64,000 bases of DNA from Pseudomonas fulva NBRC 16637 = DSM 17717. GTDB taxonomy: Bacteria; Pseudomonadota; Gammaproteobacteria; Pseudomonadales; Pseudomonadaceae. The stretch covers positions 372,001 through 436,000 of the forward strand of contig NZ_BBIQ01000001.1 of the NCBI RefSeq assembly GCF_000730565.1, in the 5' to 3' direction. Each line of letters starts with the position of its first letter. Positions within the stretch are counted from its first letter, which is position 1. Under the pieces are notes generated by a model that was given only the letters and a program-made list of their open reading frames with translations, searched no databases and was not told the origin of the DNA. The translations under genes were made by a program, and so were the position numbers. Shown piece after piece: positions 17,332-28,400 of this stretch.

Positions 17332-18062
17332 GACCGCCACCGACGCCAGAGGATCGCCGGTGCGCGCACCAGCATGCCGAAGAACAGCTTGGCGTGCATC
17401 TTGGAAATCAGTGCGTTGTCGTGGACCAGGCGAAAATGCGACAGGCCATCCTGTGGATAATGTACCGGCGTCGGCAGCCAGCGCATTGGTTGGTTGCGCC
17501 AGGCCAGGCGCACGAGAATTTCCGGGTCGAAGTCCATGCGCTTGCCAAGTCGCACGGTGTCGATCAGGGCCAGCGTGGCTGGCAGCGGATAGACCCGAAA
17601 CCCGCACATGGAGTCGGGAATCTGCAGCGACAGGCTGTTGATCCACACCCAGACGTGGGTTAGGTAGCGCGCGTACAGCCGCCCTTTGGGCACACTGGCA
17701 TCGTACTGTGGATAACCGCACACCAGTGCCTGGGGGGCATGACGCGAATGTTCCAGAAACGTCTGCACATCGCCCAGGTCGTGCTGGCCATCGGCATCGA
17801 CCTGCAACGCATGACTGAAGCCCAGTCGCGCTGCCTCGCGCAGGCCGGCCATGACTGCACCGCCCTTGCCCTGGTTGACGGGCAGGGTGACCAGAAACAC
17901 GTTCGTCTGTTCGGCCAGCCGGGCGAGCACCTGCGCGCAGCCTGCGTCGCTGGCATCGTCGACCAGCACGCAGGGCAGGCCCGCGCGCAGCAAGTCGTCC
18001 ACGACCGCCGGAACGGCCTGTTCATGGTTGTAGACCGGGATCACCGCGCAGGGCTTATGCAC
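17328..18062 (-). CDS. Family 2 glycosyltransferase of the APE cluster
   Basis: 244 residues, GT-A fold. The N-terminal CAVIPVYNHEQAVPAVV strand-loop, the Asp pair VDDASD, and the metal-binding DADGQHD (DxD-like) are as in dolichyl-phosphate mannose synthase-type GT2 enzymes. It probably glycosylates the anchor of the pigment lipid. The start is a GTG at 18062 inside the stop region of the ligase (TGTGCATAA), giving an 8-nt overlap; no ATG fits. Its stop overlaps the acyltransferase start by 4 nt. Confidence 0.87.
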   Translation of the reverse strand: MHKPCAVIPVYNHEQAVPAVVDDLLRAGLPCVLVDDASDAGCAQVLARLAEQTNVFLVTLPVNQGKGGAVMAGLREAARLGFSHALQVDADGQHDLGDVQTFLEHSRHAPQALVCGYPQYDASVPKGRLYARYLTHVWVWINSLSLQIPDSMCGFRVYPLPATLALIDTVRLGKRMDFDPEILVRLAWRNQPMRWLPTPVHYPQDGLSHFRLVHDNALISKMHAKLFFGMLVRAPAILWRRWRS

Positions 18063-19734
18063 AGGCGTTCTCCAACAGAACCCGGCCGCTCGAGCACGGT
18101 TGACCGGCACAGGTGAAGGCGAAGTAAAGCTTACCGCGGGCCTTGTCCAGGCGAAGGCTCAGCGCCAGCTCATCGCCGGGCCGCACCAACTGCTGGAACT
18201 TGAGCACCTCCATGCCTGCAAAGCGCAGCGGCGACTCGGTCAGCTCAGCGGCCAGCGCGACGGCCCAGTCGATCTGGACCACACCGGGCAACACGGGCGT
18301 GCGGGGAAAATGCCCCGGGAAACAGGCAAGGTCCAGGGGCACGCCGAGCTTGAGCTGGAGTTCGTCACCCTCGCGGTGCTGCTCCAGCACATGCGGCGCC
18401 ATGCTGCGAGGCGCCAGCAGCAATGCCTGCAGCGCAGCCTGGGTCAGCTTGCCCTGGCTGTTGAGCGGCAAATGCTGCACCAAGCGCCAGCGGCGGGGGA
18501 GTGCCAGCGCCTCACAGTGGCCTGCCAGGTGGCTGCGCAGGGCCTCGACCAAGGCCCGCCGCCCCTGGTTGCGCAGGGCGTGCAAGCCTGCGGGGGTCGG
18601 CACCAGCAGGGCGCCGAGGCTGGCCCGGCCGTTTTCGATCATGCCAAGGCGTGCTTCAGACACCCATGGATGCGTGCACAAGGCCTGTTCGAGCATGGGC
18701 AGCGAAATGCGCTTTTCTTCGAGTTTGACGATCCGATCCAGTCGCCCCAGCAAGCGAAAGCGCCCATCTGATGAGAATTCGACAGCGTCGGCGCTGTGTT
18801 CCACATGCCCCGCAGGGAGGTAGGGCGAGGCGATGCACAGCGCGCCCTGTTCATTCTGGCTGACCTGTACCCCGGCAAACGGCTGCCACAAGGGCTGCCC
18901 CTGGCGCCAGGCGATCCCGCCGGTCTCCGAGCTGCCGAGGATCTCTGCCGGCCATTGGCCGAGACGCTGGTGCAGGCGCTCGGCCGCATCGGCGGGCAAC
19001 TCACCGCCCGACGAGAACACCTTGCGCACCGGTTGCAGGGCTGGCCAGTCGAGGTTTTCCCCCATGCGCTTGAGCAGCGCCGGGCTGGCGACCCAGGCAA
19101 AGGCCGGGTGGGCGCGGCTGGCCCGTTGCAGGTCTTCGGGGAACGGCAATTGACGGCGCTCGAAACCACGCCCGGCGCACAAGGGCCACAGCACGCGGAA
19201 CAAAAGGCCGTAGATGTGCTGGGTGGCGACGCTGCCGATGATCCAGGCAGGGCCCAGGGCCTTGCCCCACAAGTGCTCCAGCGCGTTCACCTCGCTGGCC
19301 AGTTGCGTGAGCTGCTTGTCGATGCGCTTGGGCTCGCCGCTGGACCCGGAGGTACACAGGCTGATGCGGCACCGGGCCAAGTCCAGAACGGCAGGTGGCA
19401 AGGGCGCGTCGAACAGGTCGTCGGGCAGCGTATCCTCAGCCTGATCCGTGAGCCACAGGTCTACGTGGGCATTCCAGCGCTCGCGTGTGGCCGGTTGCAG
19501 GTCGGCCGGCAGCAAGACCTCAACCTCGGCCCGCCATGCACCGAGCAGGGCAGCGGCCAGTTGCGCGGCGTCCTCCAGGTGCACCGCCAATCGGCGAACA
19601 CCCCGCGCACGCAGGCCACCGGCCAGGCGCAGTGCCTGCTGGCTCAGTTCGGCATGGTCCAGGACAGGGGCTTGGGTCACCTGGCGCGGCGCATCCAGCG
19701 GCAGCAGCAGGTGTTGGAGGTTGATCCAGTTCAT
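18055..19734 (-). CDS. Acyl ligase fused to an ApeI-type dehydratase
   Basis: 559 residues with two parts. Residues 1 to about 440 are an AMP-forming acyl-CoA/ACP ligase: P-loop [10 protein letters not shown] at 127-136, SSETGG core, the [13 protein letters not shown] hinge and the PLNSQGK lysine motif. Residues about 455-559 are a hotdog dehydratase with [14 protein letters not shown] (His475), the ApeI signature. It should activate the aryl starter acid and also dehydrate elongation intermediates, combining ApeH and ApeI. No frameshift or internal stop lies between the parts. Overlaps its neighbours by 4 and 8 nt. Confidence 0.88.
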   Translation of the reverse strand: MNWINLQHLLLPLDAPRQVTQAPVLDHAELSQQALRLAGGLRARGVRRLAVHLEDAAQLAAALLGAWRAEVEVLLPADLQPATRERWNAHVDLWLTDQAEDTLPDDLFDAPLPPAVLDLARCRISLCTSGSSGEPKRIDKQLTQLASEVNALEHLWGKALGPAWIIGSVATQHIYGLLFRVLWPLCAGRGFERRQLPFPEDLQRASRAHPAFAWVASPALLKRMGENLDWPALQPVRKVFSSGGELPADAAERLHQRLGQWPAEILGSSETGGIAWRQGQPLWQPFAGVQVSQNEQGALCIASPYLPAGHVEHSADAVEFSSDGRFRLLGRLDRIVKLEEKRISLPMLEQALCTHPWVSEARLGMIENGRASLGALLVPTPAGLHALRNQGRRALVEALRSHLAGHCEALALPRRWRLVQHLPLNSQGKLTQAALQALLLAPRSMAPHVLEQHREGDELQLKLGVPLDLACFPGHFPRTPVLPGVVQIDWAVALAAELTESPLRFAGMEVLKFQQLVRPGDELALSLRLDKARGKLYFAFTCAGQPCSSGRVLLENACA

Positions 19735-20276
19735 GAGCGTCCTCGCACACGTTGTCTAATCAGCCATTCGAGGGCGAACAGCACGCCCATCGCGGCATAG
19801 GCGATGACGCCGTTGTAGAGCGTCCACCAGGCCAACGGCGCCCACAGCGTAAGCGCGGCCGCGATCAGGCCGTTGAGCAAAAAGAACAGGCACCAGGCCT
19901 GGGTGACCTGCCGGGTATAACGCACCGCGCGCGGTGGCAGCGCTGGGTCGCTCAAGCGTGCCAGGCGTTCGGCCACCGGCATGCCGTGCAGCAGGCTGCT
20001 ACCGAACAGCCCCAGCATGAAGGTACTGATGAGCACCGGATACCAACGCAGCAGTGCCTGGCTGTCCGACAGCCCCAGCAGCCCACAGAACAGCAGGGCG
20101 GCAATTGCCATCCACAGGCTGCCGGGCCGACGAGGGGCGCTGAGCGCACGTGCCAGCCAAAGGCCGCCGAGCAGCAGGCCAAATTGCCAGGGGGCGTAGT
20201 GCGCCATGCCGAAATGCACGGCGAACGGATACAGCAGCCCGGCAATCAGCAGGCCGGCGCCGATCAGTCGCTTCAT
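19731..20276 (-). CDS. apeG: COG4648-family membrane protein of the APE cluster
   Basis: 181 residues, about five to six hydrophobic segments, no soluble domain. Equivalent small membrane proteins sit next to the carrier proteins in APE clusters and are known as COG4648; their job is not established. The ATG overlaps the stop of the carrier protein gene upstream and the stop overlaps the ligase start (4 nt each). Confidence 0.78.
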   Translation of the reverse strand: MKRLIGAGLLIAGLLYPFAVHFGMAHYAPWQFGLLLGGLWLARALSAPRRPGSLWMAIAALLFCGLLGLSDSQALLRWYPVLISTFMLGLFGSSLLHGMPVAERLARLSDPALPPRAVRYTRQVTQAWCLFFLLNGLIAAALTLWAPLAWWTLYNGVIAYAAMGVLFALEWLIRQRVRGRS

Positions 20277-20527
20277 GCCTCCGGGTTCACCAGGCGGAAC
20301 ACGGCCTCGACCACGTCGTTGACGGTACGCACCGACTTGAACTCGTCAGCGGCTATCTTCTTGCCTGTCTGGCGCTTGATGTGATCGATCAGGTCGACGG
20401 CGTCGATGCTGTCGATTTCCAGATCCTGGTAAAGGTTGGCGTCCAGGCTGATACGCTCAGGCTCGAGCTCGAACAATTCGACCAAGGCGTCGCGCAGGAT
20501 GTTGAAGATGTCTTCACGGGTTTGCAT
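20273..20527 (-). CDS. apeF: Acyl carrier protein (second of the pair)
   Basis: 84-residue acyl carrier protein. The phosphopantetheine attachment Ser40 lies in LEIDSIDAVDL, with the usual four-helix pattern and acidic helix II. Two carrier proteins are a fixed feature of APE clusters. Nine nt separate it from the preceding carrier gene; it overlaps the COG4648 gene by 4 nt. Confidence 0.92.
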   Translation of the reverse strand: MQTREDIFNILRDALVELFELEPERISLDANLYQDLEIDSIDAVDLIDHIKRQTGKKIAADEFKSVRTVNDVVEAVFRLVNPEA

Positions 20528-20536
20528 GATGCGATC

Positions 20537-20809
20537 TCAGGCGGCCTGACGGGCAGTGACGAACGCCGCCAGGGCGGCGACACTGCTGAAATGGTTGCGG
20601 GTGTCCTTGGCATCGGCGTCGATCTTGATGCCATAACGCTTCTGGATGGCCAGGCCGAGCTCGAGCGCATCAACCGAATCCAGGCCCAGGCCTTCGCCGA
20701 ACAGGGTCTGTTCGTCGTCGATGTCCTGGATGCTGATGTCCTCCAGGCCCAGGGCGTCGATGATCAGTTGCTTGAGATCACGGTTGAGGTCTTGCTGTGG
20801 CGCGCTCAT
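20537..20809 (-). CDS. apeE: Acyl carrier protein (first of the pair)
   Basis: 90-residue acyl carrier protein; phosphopantetheine Ser45 in GLGLDSVDALEL. ApeE in Xenorhabdus holds the growing polyene. ATG at 20809 lies inside the 3' end of the acyltransferase gene (32-nt overlap). Longer upstream extensions in this frame lack carrier-protein character, so this start is preferred. Confidence 0.92.
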   Translation of the reverse strand: MSAPQQDLNRDLKQLIIDALGLEDISIQDIDDEQTLFGEGLGLDSVDALELGLAIQKRYGIKIDADAKDTRNHFSSVAALAAFVTARQAA

Positions 20810-21596
20810 CGGCGGCGAGCTCCTTGATGTAGTAGTTGTGCAGGTAGTCGTTGAGCAGGCGGGAAGCTTTGGGTGCAGGGCCCAGCGCTGCGTAGGCGTC
20901 GGGATGCACGTCCGGGCCCACCGAAAGGGTGAAGTGCACACGCCTGCCAGGGATGCGGTACCAGGGTTCGTTCTTGGTCAGCGTGGTTGGGCTGACCTTG
21001 ATGGTGACTGGGGTGATGACGCTTGCACCGCGCAGGGCAATCGCAGCCGCGCCGCGGTGAAAGGCCGGCGGCTGGCCGGGCGAGGTGCGCGTGCCTTCCG
21101 GGAAAATCACCAAGGTCTGGCCCTGCTGCAGCGAGGCGACGGCGGCGTCGAGCATGTCCATGCTGCCATCGTTGCCGATGTATTGCGCCTCACTGACCGG
21201 CCCGCGTGTGAACGGGTTGTCGAACAGGCTCTGCTTCACGACGCAGTTGGCCTGGCGTACCAGGCCGATCAGGAACACCACGTCGATCAGGGAGGGGTGA
21301 TTGGCAATGATCATCTGACCCGGCCGGCCCAGGCGCTCGGCCCCTTCGATTTCGTACGTCAGCACGCCCATGGCGCGCATGAACTGCACGAAGCGCCAGA
21401 ACAACCAGCTGATGGTGCGCCGGGCCCGCTCGCGGTGGCGCACTCGGCCACCGGGCAGGCAGGCCAGCAGCGGAAACACGAACAGCCGCAGGGTCAGGCA
21501 GCCCATGCCAAACAGTATAAAGCTCGTCGCGGTGGCCAACAGGCGCCAGATGAAGGCATCGCCTGACCTGCTCACGGCTGTCGGTGCCAGTTCCAT
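20778..21596 (-). CDS. apeD: Lysophospholipid (1-acyl-glycerol-3-phosphate) acyltransferase-like protein
   Basis: 272 residues. One N-terminal membrane segment, then the PlsC-type motifs: ANHPSLIDVVF (HxxxxD equivalent, His-Pro-Ser-Leu-Ile-Asp), FPEGTRTSPGQ (EGTR) and a final VTIKVSPTTL strand. It probably forms or modifies the lipid anchor of the pigment. ATG at 21596 with GGAAG upstream; overlaps the preceding gene by 25 nt. Confidence 0.88.
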   Translation of the reverse strand: MELAPTAVSRSGDAFIWRLLATATSFILFGMGCLTLRLFVFPLLACLPGGRVRHRERARRTISWLFWRFVQFMRAMGVLTYEIEGAERLGRPGQMIIANHPSLIDVVFLIGLVRQANCVVKQSLFDNPFTRGPVSEAQYIGNDGSMDMLDAAVASLQQGQTLVIFPEGTRTSPGQPPAFHRGAAAIALRGASVITPVTIKVSPTTLTKNEPWYRIPGRRVHFTLSVGPDVHPDAYAALGPAPKASRLLNDYLHNYYIKELAADERATARPQP

Positions 21597-22291
21597 GTAC
21601 GACGCTTCCCTGTGTGAGTGAAATCGGTGCGGCCGTTGAGCATGGCCTTGAGCCAGGCCAAGCCGTGAGGCAGCCCAGGCACTGCCGGTGATGCGGCGAC
21701 CTGGCCGGGCGCTAGCTGCCATTGCTGGCCTGGGGTCAGCAACAGGCCGAGCGCATAGGCGAATGGGACGTCGTCTATCCAGGGGCCATAGGCCGGCGGC
21801 GGCTGTTCTTCGGTAACGATCAACAGCACGGCTGGGGCACCATCAGCCATGAGCGCTGCGGCTTCCACCACGCCCTGCTCGAAACCATCCCCCGCGGCGG
21901 CCAGTGCCGTCATCTCGCAGGTGGAACCGCGCAGGATCGACCACAGGCCGATGACCGCGTTGTGCACCGAGAGGCTGAACTGGGTAGGTGATAGCGGCTG
22001 CCCCGCAGCCAGTTCGCCCAGAATCGAAAACGTACGGGGTGTTTCACCGTGGCGTGACACGAAGACCAGCGGCAGCGGCGGCTGGCCCTCTGCCAATGGC
22101 CAGGCCACCGCGAACGCCATGCGCGCCATGTGGCTCAGCCGACGGCGTTGCATGGCCGGCAGAAAGGCCACGTCAGGCGCGCAGGCGTCAGCACCCGATG
22201 GCGAATTGCCACTGGCCCAGGCGTGCCAGTCGGCAGGCGCCGAAAGGCCCGGAGCCCATGCACGCCATTGGGTGATGTTGAAGGTGATCAC
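21572..22291 (-). CDS. apeC: Ketosynthase-like chain-length factor, first gene of the APE operon
   Basis: 239 residues resembling only the N-terminal half of a ketosynthase (ITFNITQWRAWAPGL start, HNAVIGLWSI helix). The active-site Cys region is replaced (STCEMTALAAAGD) and the C-terminal His motifs are absent, as in 'beta-ketoacyl synthase chain length factor' proteins, which pair with active ketosynthases. The start is probably the GTG at 22291 after GGGAAG; an ATG 11 codons upstream (22324) is possible. It is the first gene after the likely operon promoter. Confidence 0.82.
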   Translation of the reverse strand: MITFNITQWRAWAPGLSAPADWHAWASGNSPSGADACAPDVAFLPAMQRRRLSHMARMAFAVAWPLAEGQPPLPLVFVSRHGETPRTFSILGELAAGQPLSPTQFSLSVHNAVIGLWSILRGSTCEMTALAAAGDGFEQGVVEAAALMADGAPAVLLIVTEEQPPPAYGPWIDDVPFAYALGLLLTPGQQWQLAPGQVAASPAVPGLPHGLAWLKAMLNGRTDFTHTGKRRTWNWHRQP

Positions 22292-22383
22292 GGTGGTTTT
22301 CTTCCCGCCCTGAGGGGCTTCCATGCCGAGCGAACGTGTCGGCGCCTGCCTGTCAGGGGTGGTGCGTTCATCGAGTGGCGCGC

Positions 22384-22412
22384 ATTATCCCGGTGCGGCG
22401 GTGATGTAGCAA
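22384..22412 (-). promoter_or_regulatory. Sigma70-type promoter candidate for the APE operon
   Basis: On the minus strand TTGCTA (22412-22407) and GATAAT (22389-22384) are separated by 17 nt, with a start site expected near 22377, some 85 nt before apeC. It is the only well-spaced hexamer pair I noticed in the 300-nt gap between apeC and the divergent parA-like gene. The rest of that gap holds no recognisable gene. Confidence 0.55.
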
Positions 22413-22591
22413 TGGATTCGGATCCAAAGAGACAACGCCTTCAAGCGGATGTGGCGTGGTCCGATTGAATAGTTTCCTTTTTCCGACAGTCGGCACAGCG
22501 CCATGTCTGGTGCGCAGCCGCTGTAGCAGCGCTGGCCATGGGCACGGCGTCGCCACATACTCGGCAACTCGTCCCTATCCGGAGGTCAGTC

Positions 22592-23365
22592 ATGCGACGC
22601 GTGGTGTTCAATCAGAAAGGCGGGGTGGGCAAATCCAGCATCGCCTGCAACCTGGCAGCGGTAAGCGCCCATGAAGGCTACCGAACCTTGCTGATCGACC
22701 TGGATGCACAGGCCAACTCGACCCAGTACCTCACCGGGCTGGTGGGCGAAGACATTCCCATGGGCATCGCCGATTTCTTCAAGCAGAGCCTGTCCAGTGG
22801 GCCCGGGGTGAAGAAGAATAAGGTCGATATCCACCTGACACCGTTCGAAAACCTGCATGTGGTCACCGCCACCTCGGAGTTGGCCGACCTGCAACCCAAG
22901 CTCGAAGCCAAGCACAAGATCAACAAGCTGCGTAAATTGCTCGACGTCTTGAGTGAAGATTACGAGCGGATTTACATCGACACCCCGCCGGCCCTCAACT
23001 TCTATGCCGTCTCGGCGCTCATCGCAGCGGACCGAGTGCTGATCCCGTTCGACTGCGACAGCTTCTCGCGTCAGGCCCTGTACGGGTTGCTGGCCGAGAT
23101 CGAGGACATCAAGGAAGACCACAACGAACACCTGGTCGTCGAGGGCATCGTGGTGAACCAGTTCCAGCCCCGCGCCAGCCTGCCGCAGCAGATGCTGGAC
23201 GCGCTACTGGCCGAAGGCTTGCCGGTGCTGCCGGTGTACCTGGGCAGTTCAGTGAAGATGCGGGAGTCGCATCACGCCAGCCTGCCCCTGATCCACCTCG
23301 ACCCCCGTCACAAACTGACCCAGCAATTCGTGGCGCTGCATGATTTGCTGGGTGGGGATGAGTAG
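22592..23365 (+). CDS. ParA/MinD-family ATPase (orphan)
   Basis: 257 residues, deviant Walker A KGGVGKSS at 8-15, switch I/Walker B IYIDTPPAL near 130, and the ParA-type FDCDSFSRQALYGL segment. No parB or centromere-like repeat is nearby, so it is not a plasmid partition pair. ATG at 22592 with GGAGG 7 nt upstream; an upstream in-frame ATG (22538) lacks a ribosome site. Divergent from the APE operon and convergent with trxC. Possible jobs are positioning of a polar complex, but no cargo gene is seen. Confidence 0.88.
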   Translation: MRRVVFNQKGGVGKSSIACNLAAVSAHEGYRTLLIDLDAQANSTQYLTGLVGEDIPMGIADFFKQSLSSGPGVKKNKVDIHLTPFENLHVVTATSELADLQPKLEAKHKINKLRKLLDVLSEDYERIYIDTPPALNFYAVSALIAADRVLIPFDCDSFSRQALYGLLAEIEDIKEDHNEHLVVEGIVVNQFQPRASLPQQMLDALLAEGLPVLPVYLGSSVKMRESHHASLPLIHLDPRHKLTQQFVALHDLLGGDE

Positions 23366-23437
23366 GTGCAGCTTGATCAGACGTCTGCACGAGGGGCTAC
23401 GTATCCCCTATGAGTCGCTGCTTGCAGGTACCTGAGG

Positions 23438-23872
23438 TCAAACTCCCTGGCTGCGCAGCCACTCCAGCAGTGGCTGAAGGGGAAGTGCCCCTGCCTGGCG
23501 CGCGATCTCGCGGCCGTTGCGCATCAGTATGAGGCTCGGGATCGAGCGAATGCCCAGTTGCCCGGCCAGGGAGCGGTTGGCTTCGCTGTCGAGCTTGGCC
23601 AGGCGGCAGCGGCCAGTCAGTTGGCGGGCCGCTTGTTCGAAGACTGGCGCGAAGGCCTTGCAGGGGCCACACCAATCGGCCCAGACGTCGATCAGCAAGG
23701 GCAGGTCGCCTTTGACCTGGCTTGCATAGCTGCTCTCGGTCAGCACGAACGGCGCCTGGAGCACCACTTGCTGCTTGCAGCGGCCACACTTGGGCGCATC
23801 GCCCAGGCGGTCGGCGGGCAAGCGGTTCAGGCCGTTGCAGTGAGGGCAAGGGACAATTAGCGGATCGGTCAT
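23438..23872 (-). CDS. trxC: Thioredoxin 2 (zinc-binding)
   Basis: 144 residues. The N-terminal zinc ribbon has two CxxC pairs (Cys9/Cys12 and Cys29/Cys32), followed by a thioredoxin domain with active site WCGPC at 67-71 and a cis-Pro (SIPSLIL). TrxC reduces protein disulfides in the cytosol, especially under oxidative stress. ATG at 23872 has GGAGA upstream and matches the TrxC family start; an ATG 13 codons upstream is ignored. It lies 26 nt after selO on the same strand, so cotranscription is likely. Confidence 0.95.
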   Translation of the reverse strand: MTDPLIVPCPHCNGLNRLPADRLGDAPKCGRCKQQVVLQAPFVLTESSYASQVKGDLPLLIDVWADWCGPCKAFAPVFEQAARQLTGRCRLAKLDSEANRSLAGQLGIRSIPSLILMRNGREIARQAGALPLQPLLEWLRSQGV

Positions 23873-23898
23873 TGCATCTCCGTTGGCGTCTGTGGGCT

Positions 23899-25467
<1,569 letters not shown>

Positions 25468-25480
25468 CTATGGAGTCCAA

Positions 25481-28400
25481 TCACACCGGTTGAGTGCCAT
25501 CGGATTTGGGCGAGTCCATCGGTATCAACTGTTGTTTGCCGGCTTTGGGGTCCATCAGGAACACCTCGACCTGGCGTACGGAGATCTTGATATCGTGCGC
25601 CTTGAACTCCCGGTTGATGTAGCGATTGATCTCGTCCAGCGTCGGGTTGCGATCACCCAGGTCACGGACGTGCATGCGCAGTTCGTGGTCCAGTGAGCTT
25701 TCGCCGAATTGCAGGAAGTACACCAGAGGTTCCGGGTCCTTGAGCACCCGCGGGTTCTCATGCGCACCCTTGAGCAGCAGGTCGCGTACCAGGTCCAGGT
25801 CCGAGCCGTAGTCGATGCCCAGTTTCAGGGTGACGCGGGTAACGGTATCGGTGAGCGACCAGTTGATCAGTTGCCCGGTGATGAACGTCTTGTTGGGGAC
25901 GATGATGTCCTTGCGGTCGAAGTCGGTGATGGTGGTGGCGCGGATGCGGATCTTGCTCACCGTGCCCGACAAGTTGCCGATGGTGATGGTGTCGCCGATA
26001 CGCACCGGGCGTTCGAACAGGATCATGATGCCCGAAATGAAGTTGGCGAAGATTTCCTGCATGCCGAAACCCAGGCCTACCGACAGCGCGGCGACCAGCC
26101 ACTGCAGCTTGTCCCAGCTGACCCCCAGGGTGGAGAGGGTACTGACGATGCCGACGCCGACGATGGTGTAGGACAGCAGCGTGGTGGTGGCGTAAGCACT
26201 GCCTTGGGCCAGATTAAGCCGCGACAGTACCAGCACCTCCAGCAGGCCGGGCAAGTTGCCGGCCAGGGCGAAGGTAATGCCCACGATCACCAGTGCGCCG
26301 AGCAGGTCACCGAGGCTGATGGGGACCATGCTCGCCGCAGCGCCCGTACCGCTGGTGTATTCGTACAACACGAAGTTGTTGAGGTAGGCGAATACCGAGA
26401 GCAGGTCCGACCACACCCAGTACAGGCCGGCGATGAAGCCACCGAGCAAGGCCAGGCGGATAAGGCGCAGGGACTGCTGATTGACCTGTTCGATGTCCAG
26501 CGTCGGTTCTTCGACGACGACTTCGCCATCGAGCCCTTCCTTGGCTGCAGCCCGCTTGCTGAGCGCGCGCTGGTAGGCCAGGCGTCGGGCGGCCACGGAA
26601 AGCCCGCGTACGAATGCCGCCTCGATCACCAGCCAGAACAGCAGCAGGTAGAGGGTGTAGATCAGGCGGTCGGTGAGTTTCAGCGCCGTGTAGTAGTAGC
26701 CGAAGCACACGGCGATGAACAGGGCGATGGGCAAGGCCGTGAAGGCCACGCCCACTGCTTTGCGAAACAGCGAGGTGTCGCGGTGGGCAGGGCTGCTCAG
26801 CAACAGGCGGCTGAGCAACCAGGCCATCAGTGCGTAGCAGGTCAGCACCACGCCAATCCCCAGCACGTCGTCGGCCAGCGCCGAGGGCTGGTGCTCGGCC
26901 ACCGCCACCACCCCCACCAGTGCCAGCACCACAGTGCCCAGCCGCCGAACCCAGCCGCGCAAGAACTCCACTTGGGGCTTGTACCAGCGGAAGTGAATCT
27001 CGGCCACCCCGCCAGGCGAGAGGATGCGGTAGGCCGTATAGAACACCAGCCAGGCCTGGGCCAGTTGCCACAGTGCCGCGCCAAGGTTGGCGTTCTGCCC
27101 GCGGGCGTCGATCTGCAGGGCGTAGCTGCACAGCGCCAGGCCCAGGCTCACCGGCATCGCCAGCAGGATGTTGATCAGGATCGCCTGCGGGGTGTGCCAC
27201 TGGCTGTCGCGACGGAAATGGCCGATGTCCTGGTGCACCTTGCCCAGGCGCTGGTACAGGTACTTGCGTCGCCACAGCAACGCGCCGATCACCAGCAACA
27301 GCGGCAGGAACAGCAATGGGCGCTGGCTCAACCCGTCAGCCAGCTCCTTGAGGCCCGAGCTCCACGGCAGGTCCGCCACCTGGTCGGCCAGGCGTTGCGG
27401 CACATAGGCCAGCCAGTCCCAGTCCAACGGCTTGTTGCTGGGTATCCAGAACATCTGCTCGTCCAGCGTGGTGCGCAGGCTTTGGGCAGTGCCCAGTAGC
27501 TGCTTCTGGTTCAGTTGCAGGGTAATGGATTCGTTGAGCAGCGCCGACAGCTCTCGGTTCAGGCGTTCGAGCAAGTCGCTGCGGGTGATGGCCACTTCCA
27601 GCAATGCCTTGCGCAATTGGGGGGTGACGGTTTCGGGGGGTTGTGCAGCCAGCAGTTTGTCCACGTAGCTGACCGGGCTGCTCATCTGCTCGCGCTGCTG
27701 ATTGACTTCGAACTGGTACAGGCGCGTGTCGGCGATCTGGTCAGCCAGGTCACGGTCGAGCTTGAGGTGCGGCAGAGTCTGTTTCTGTTTGTACAGGATC
27801 TTGGACAGCAGCAGGCTGCCCTTGAGTACGCTGATCTGCTCGTCCAGCGCCTGATCGGCCTGGGTCAGGGTGTCGAGCTGCTGCTTGGTCCGCAGGTTCT
27901 GCTGGGTCAGTTCGTTGAGCCGGTCGGTGCTTCTGAGCAGGTAGTCGGACAGCTTGAGGTTGGCCGCGCTTTCGGTGGCCAGCAGGCTGCTGCCGCCGGC
28001 TTTCTGGGCTTCGATCGACTGCTGCGTGACGGTTTCCTGGGACTGGGCCAGGCGTTTATCGTTGATCAGGGTCTGCAGGCCCTGGATTTCCTGCTCCAGG
28101 CGTGCCGTGCGCTCGATCAGCAGGTCATGGCGGGCATTGCCCAGGTCTTGCAGCACGCTGTTGCCGGCCAGCTCCTGGCGGCGTAATTGGGTGAGGGCGT
28201 TGAGCGAGGCCAGTTCGGCGTTGAGCTGGTTGCGCAGGTCGGCACTGATAGGCTTGCCCGCATCCTTGCCGCTTTTGAGGATGCTGTTGATCTGCTGGGC
28301 CCGCGCCTGGCTGCTGCTGATCTCGGACTGAGCCCGTTCGGGACGGGTCTGCGAATTGATGATCAGGCTGTTGGCTTCGGACAGCGCCTTTTGCAGCTCG

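Noticed and set aside
22592-23365. Plasmid partition locus
   Set aside because: No parB gene and no centromere-like iterons next to the ParA-type gene.
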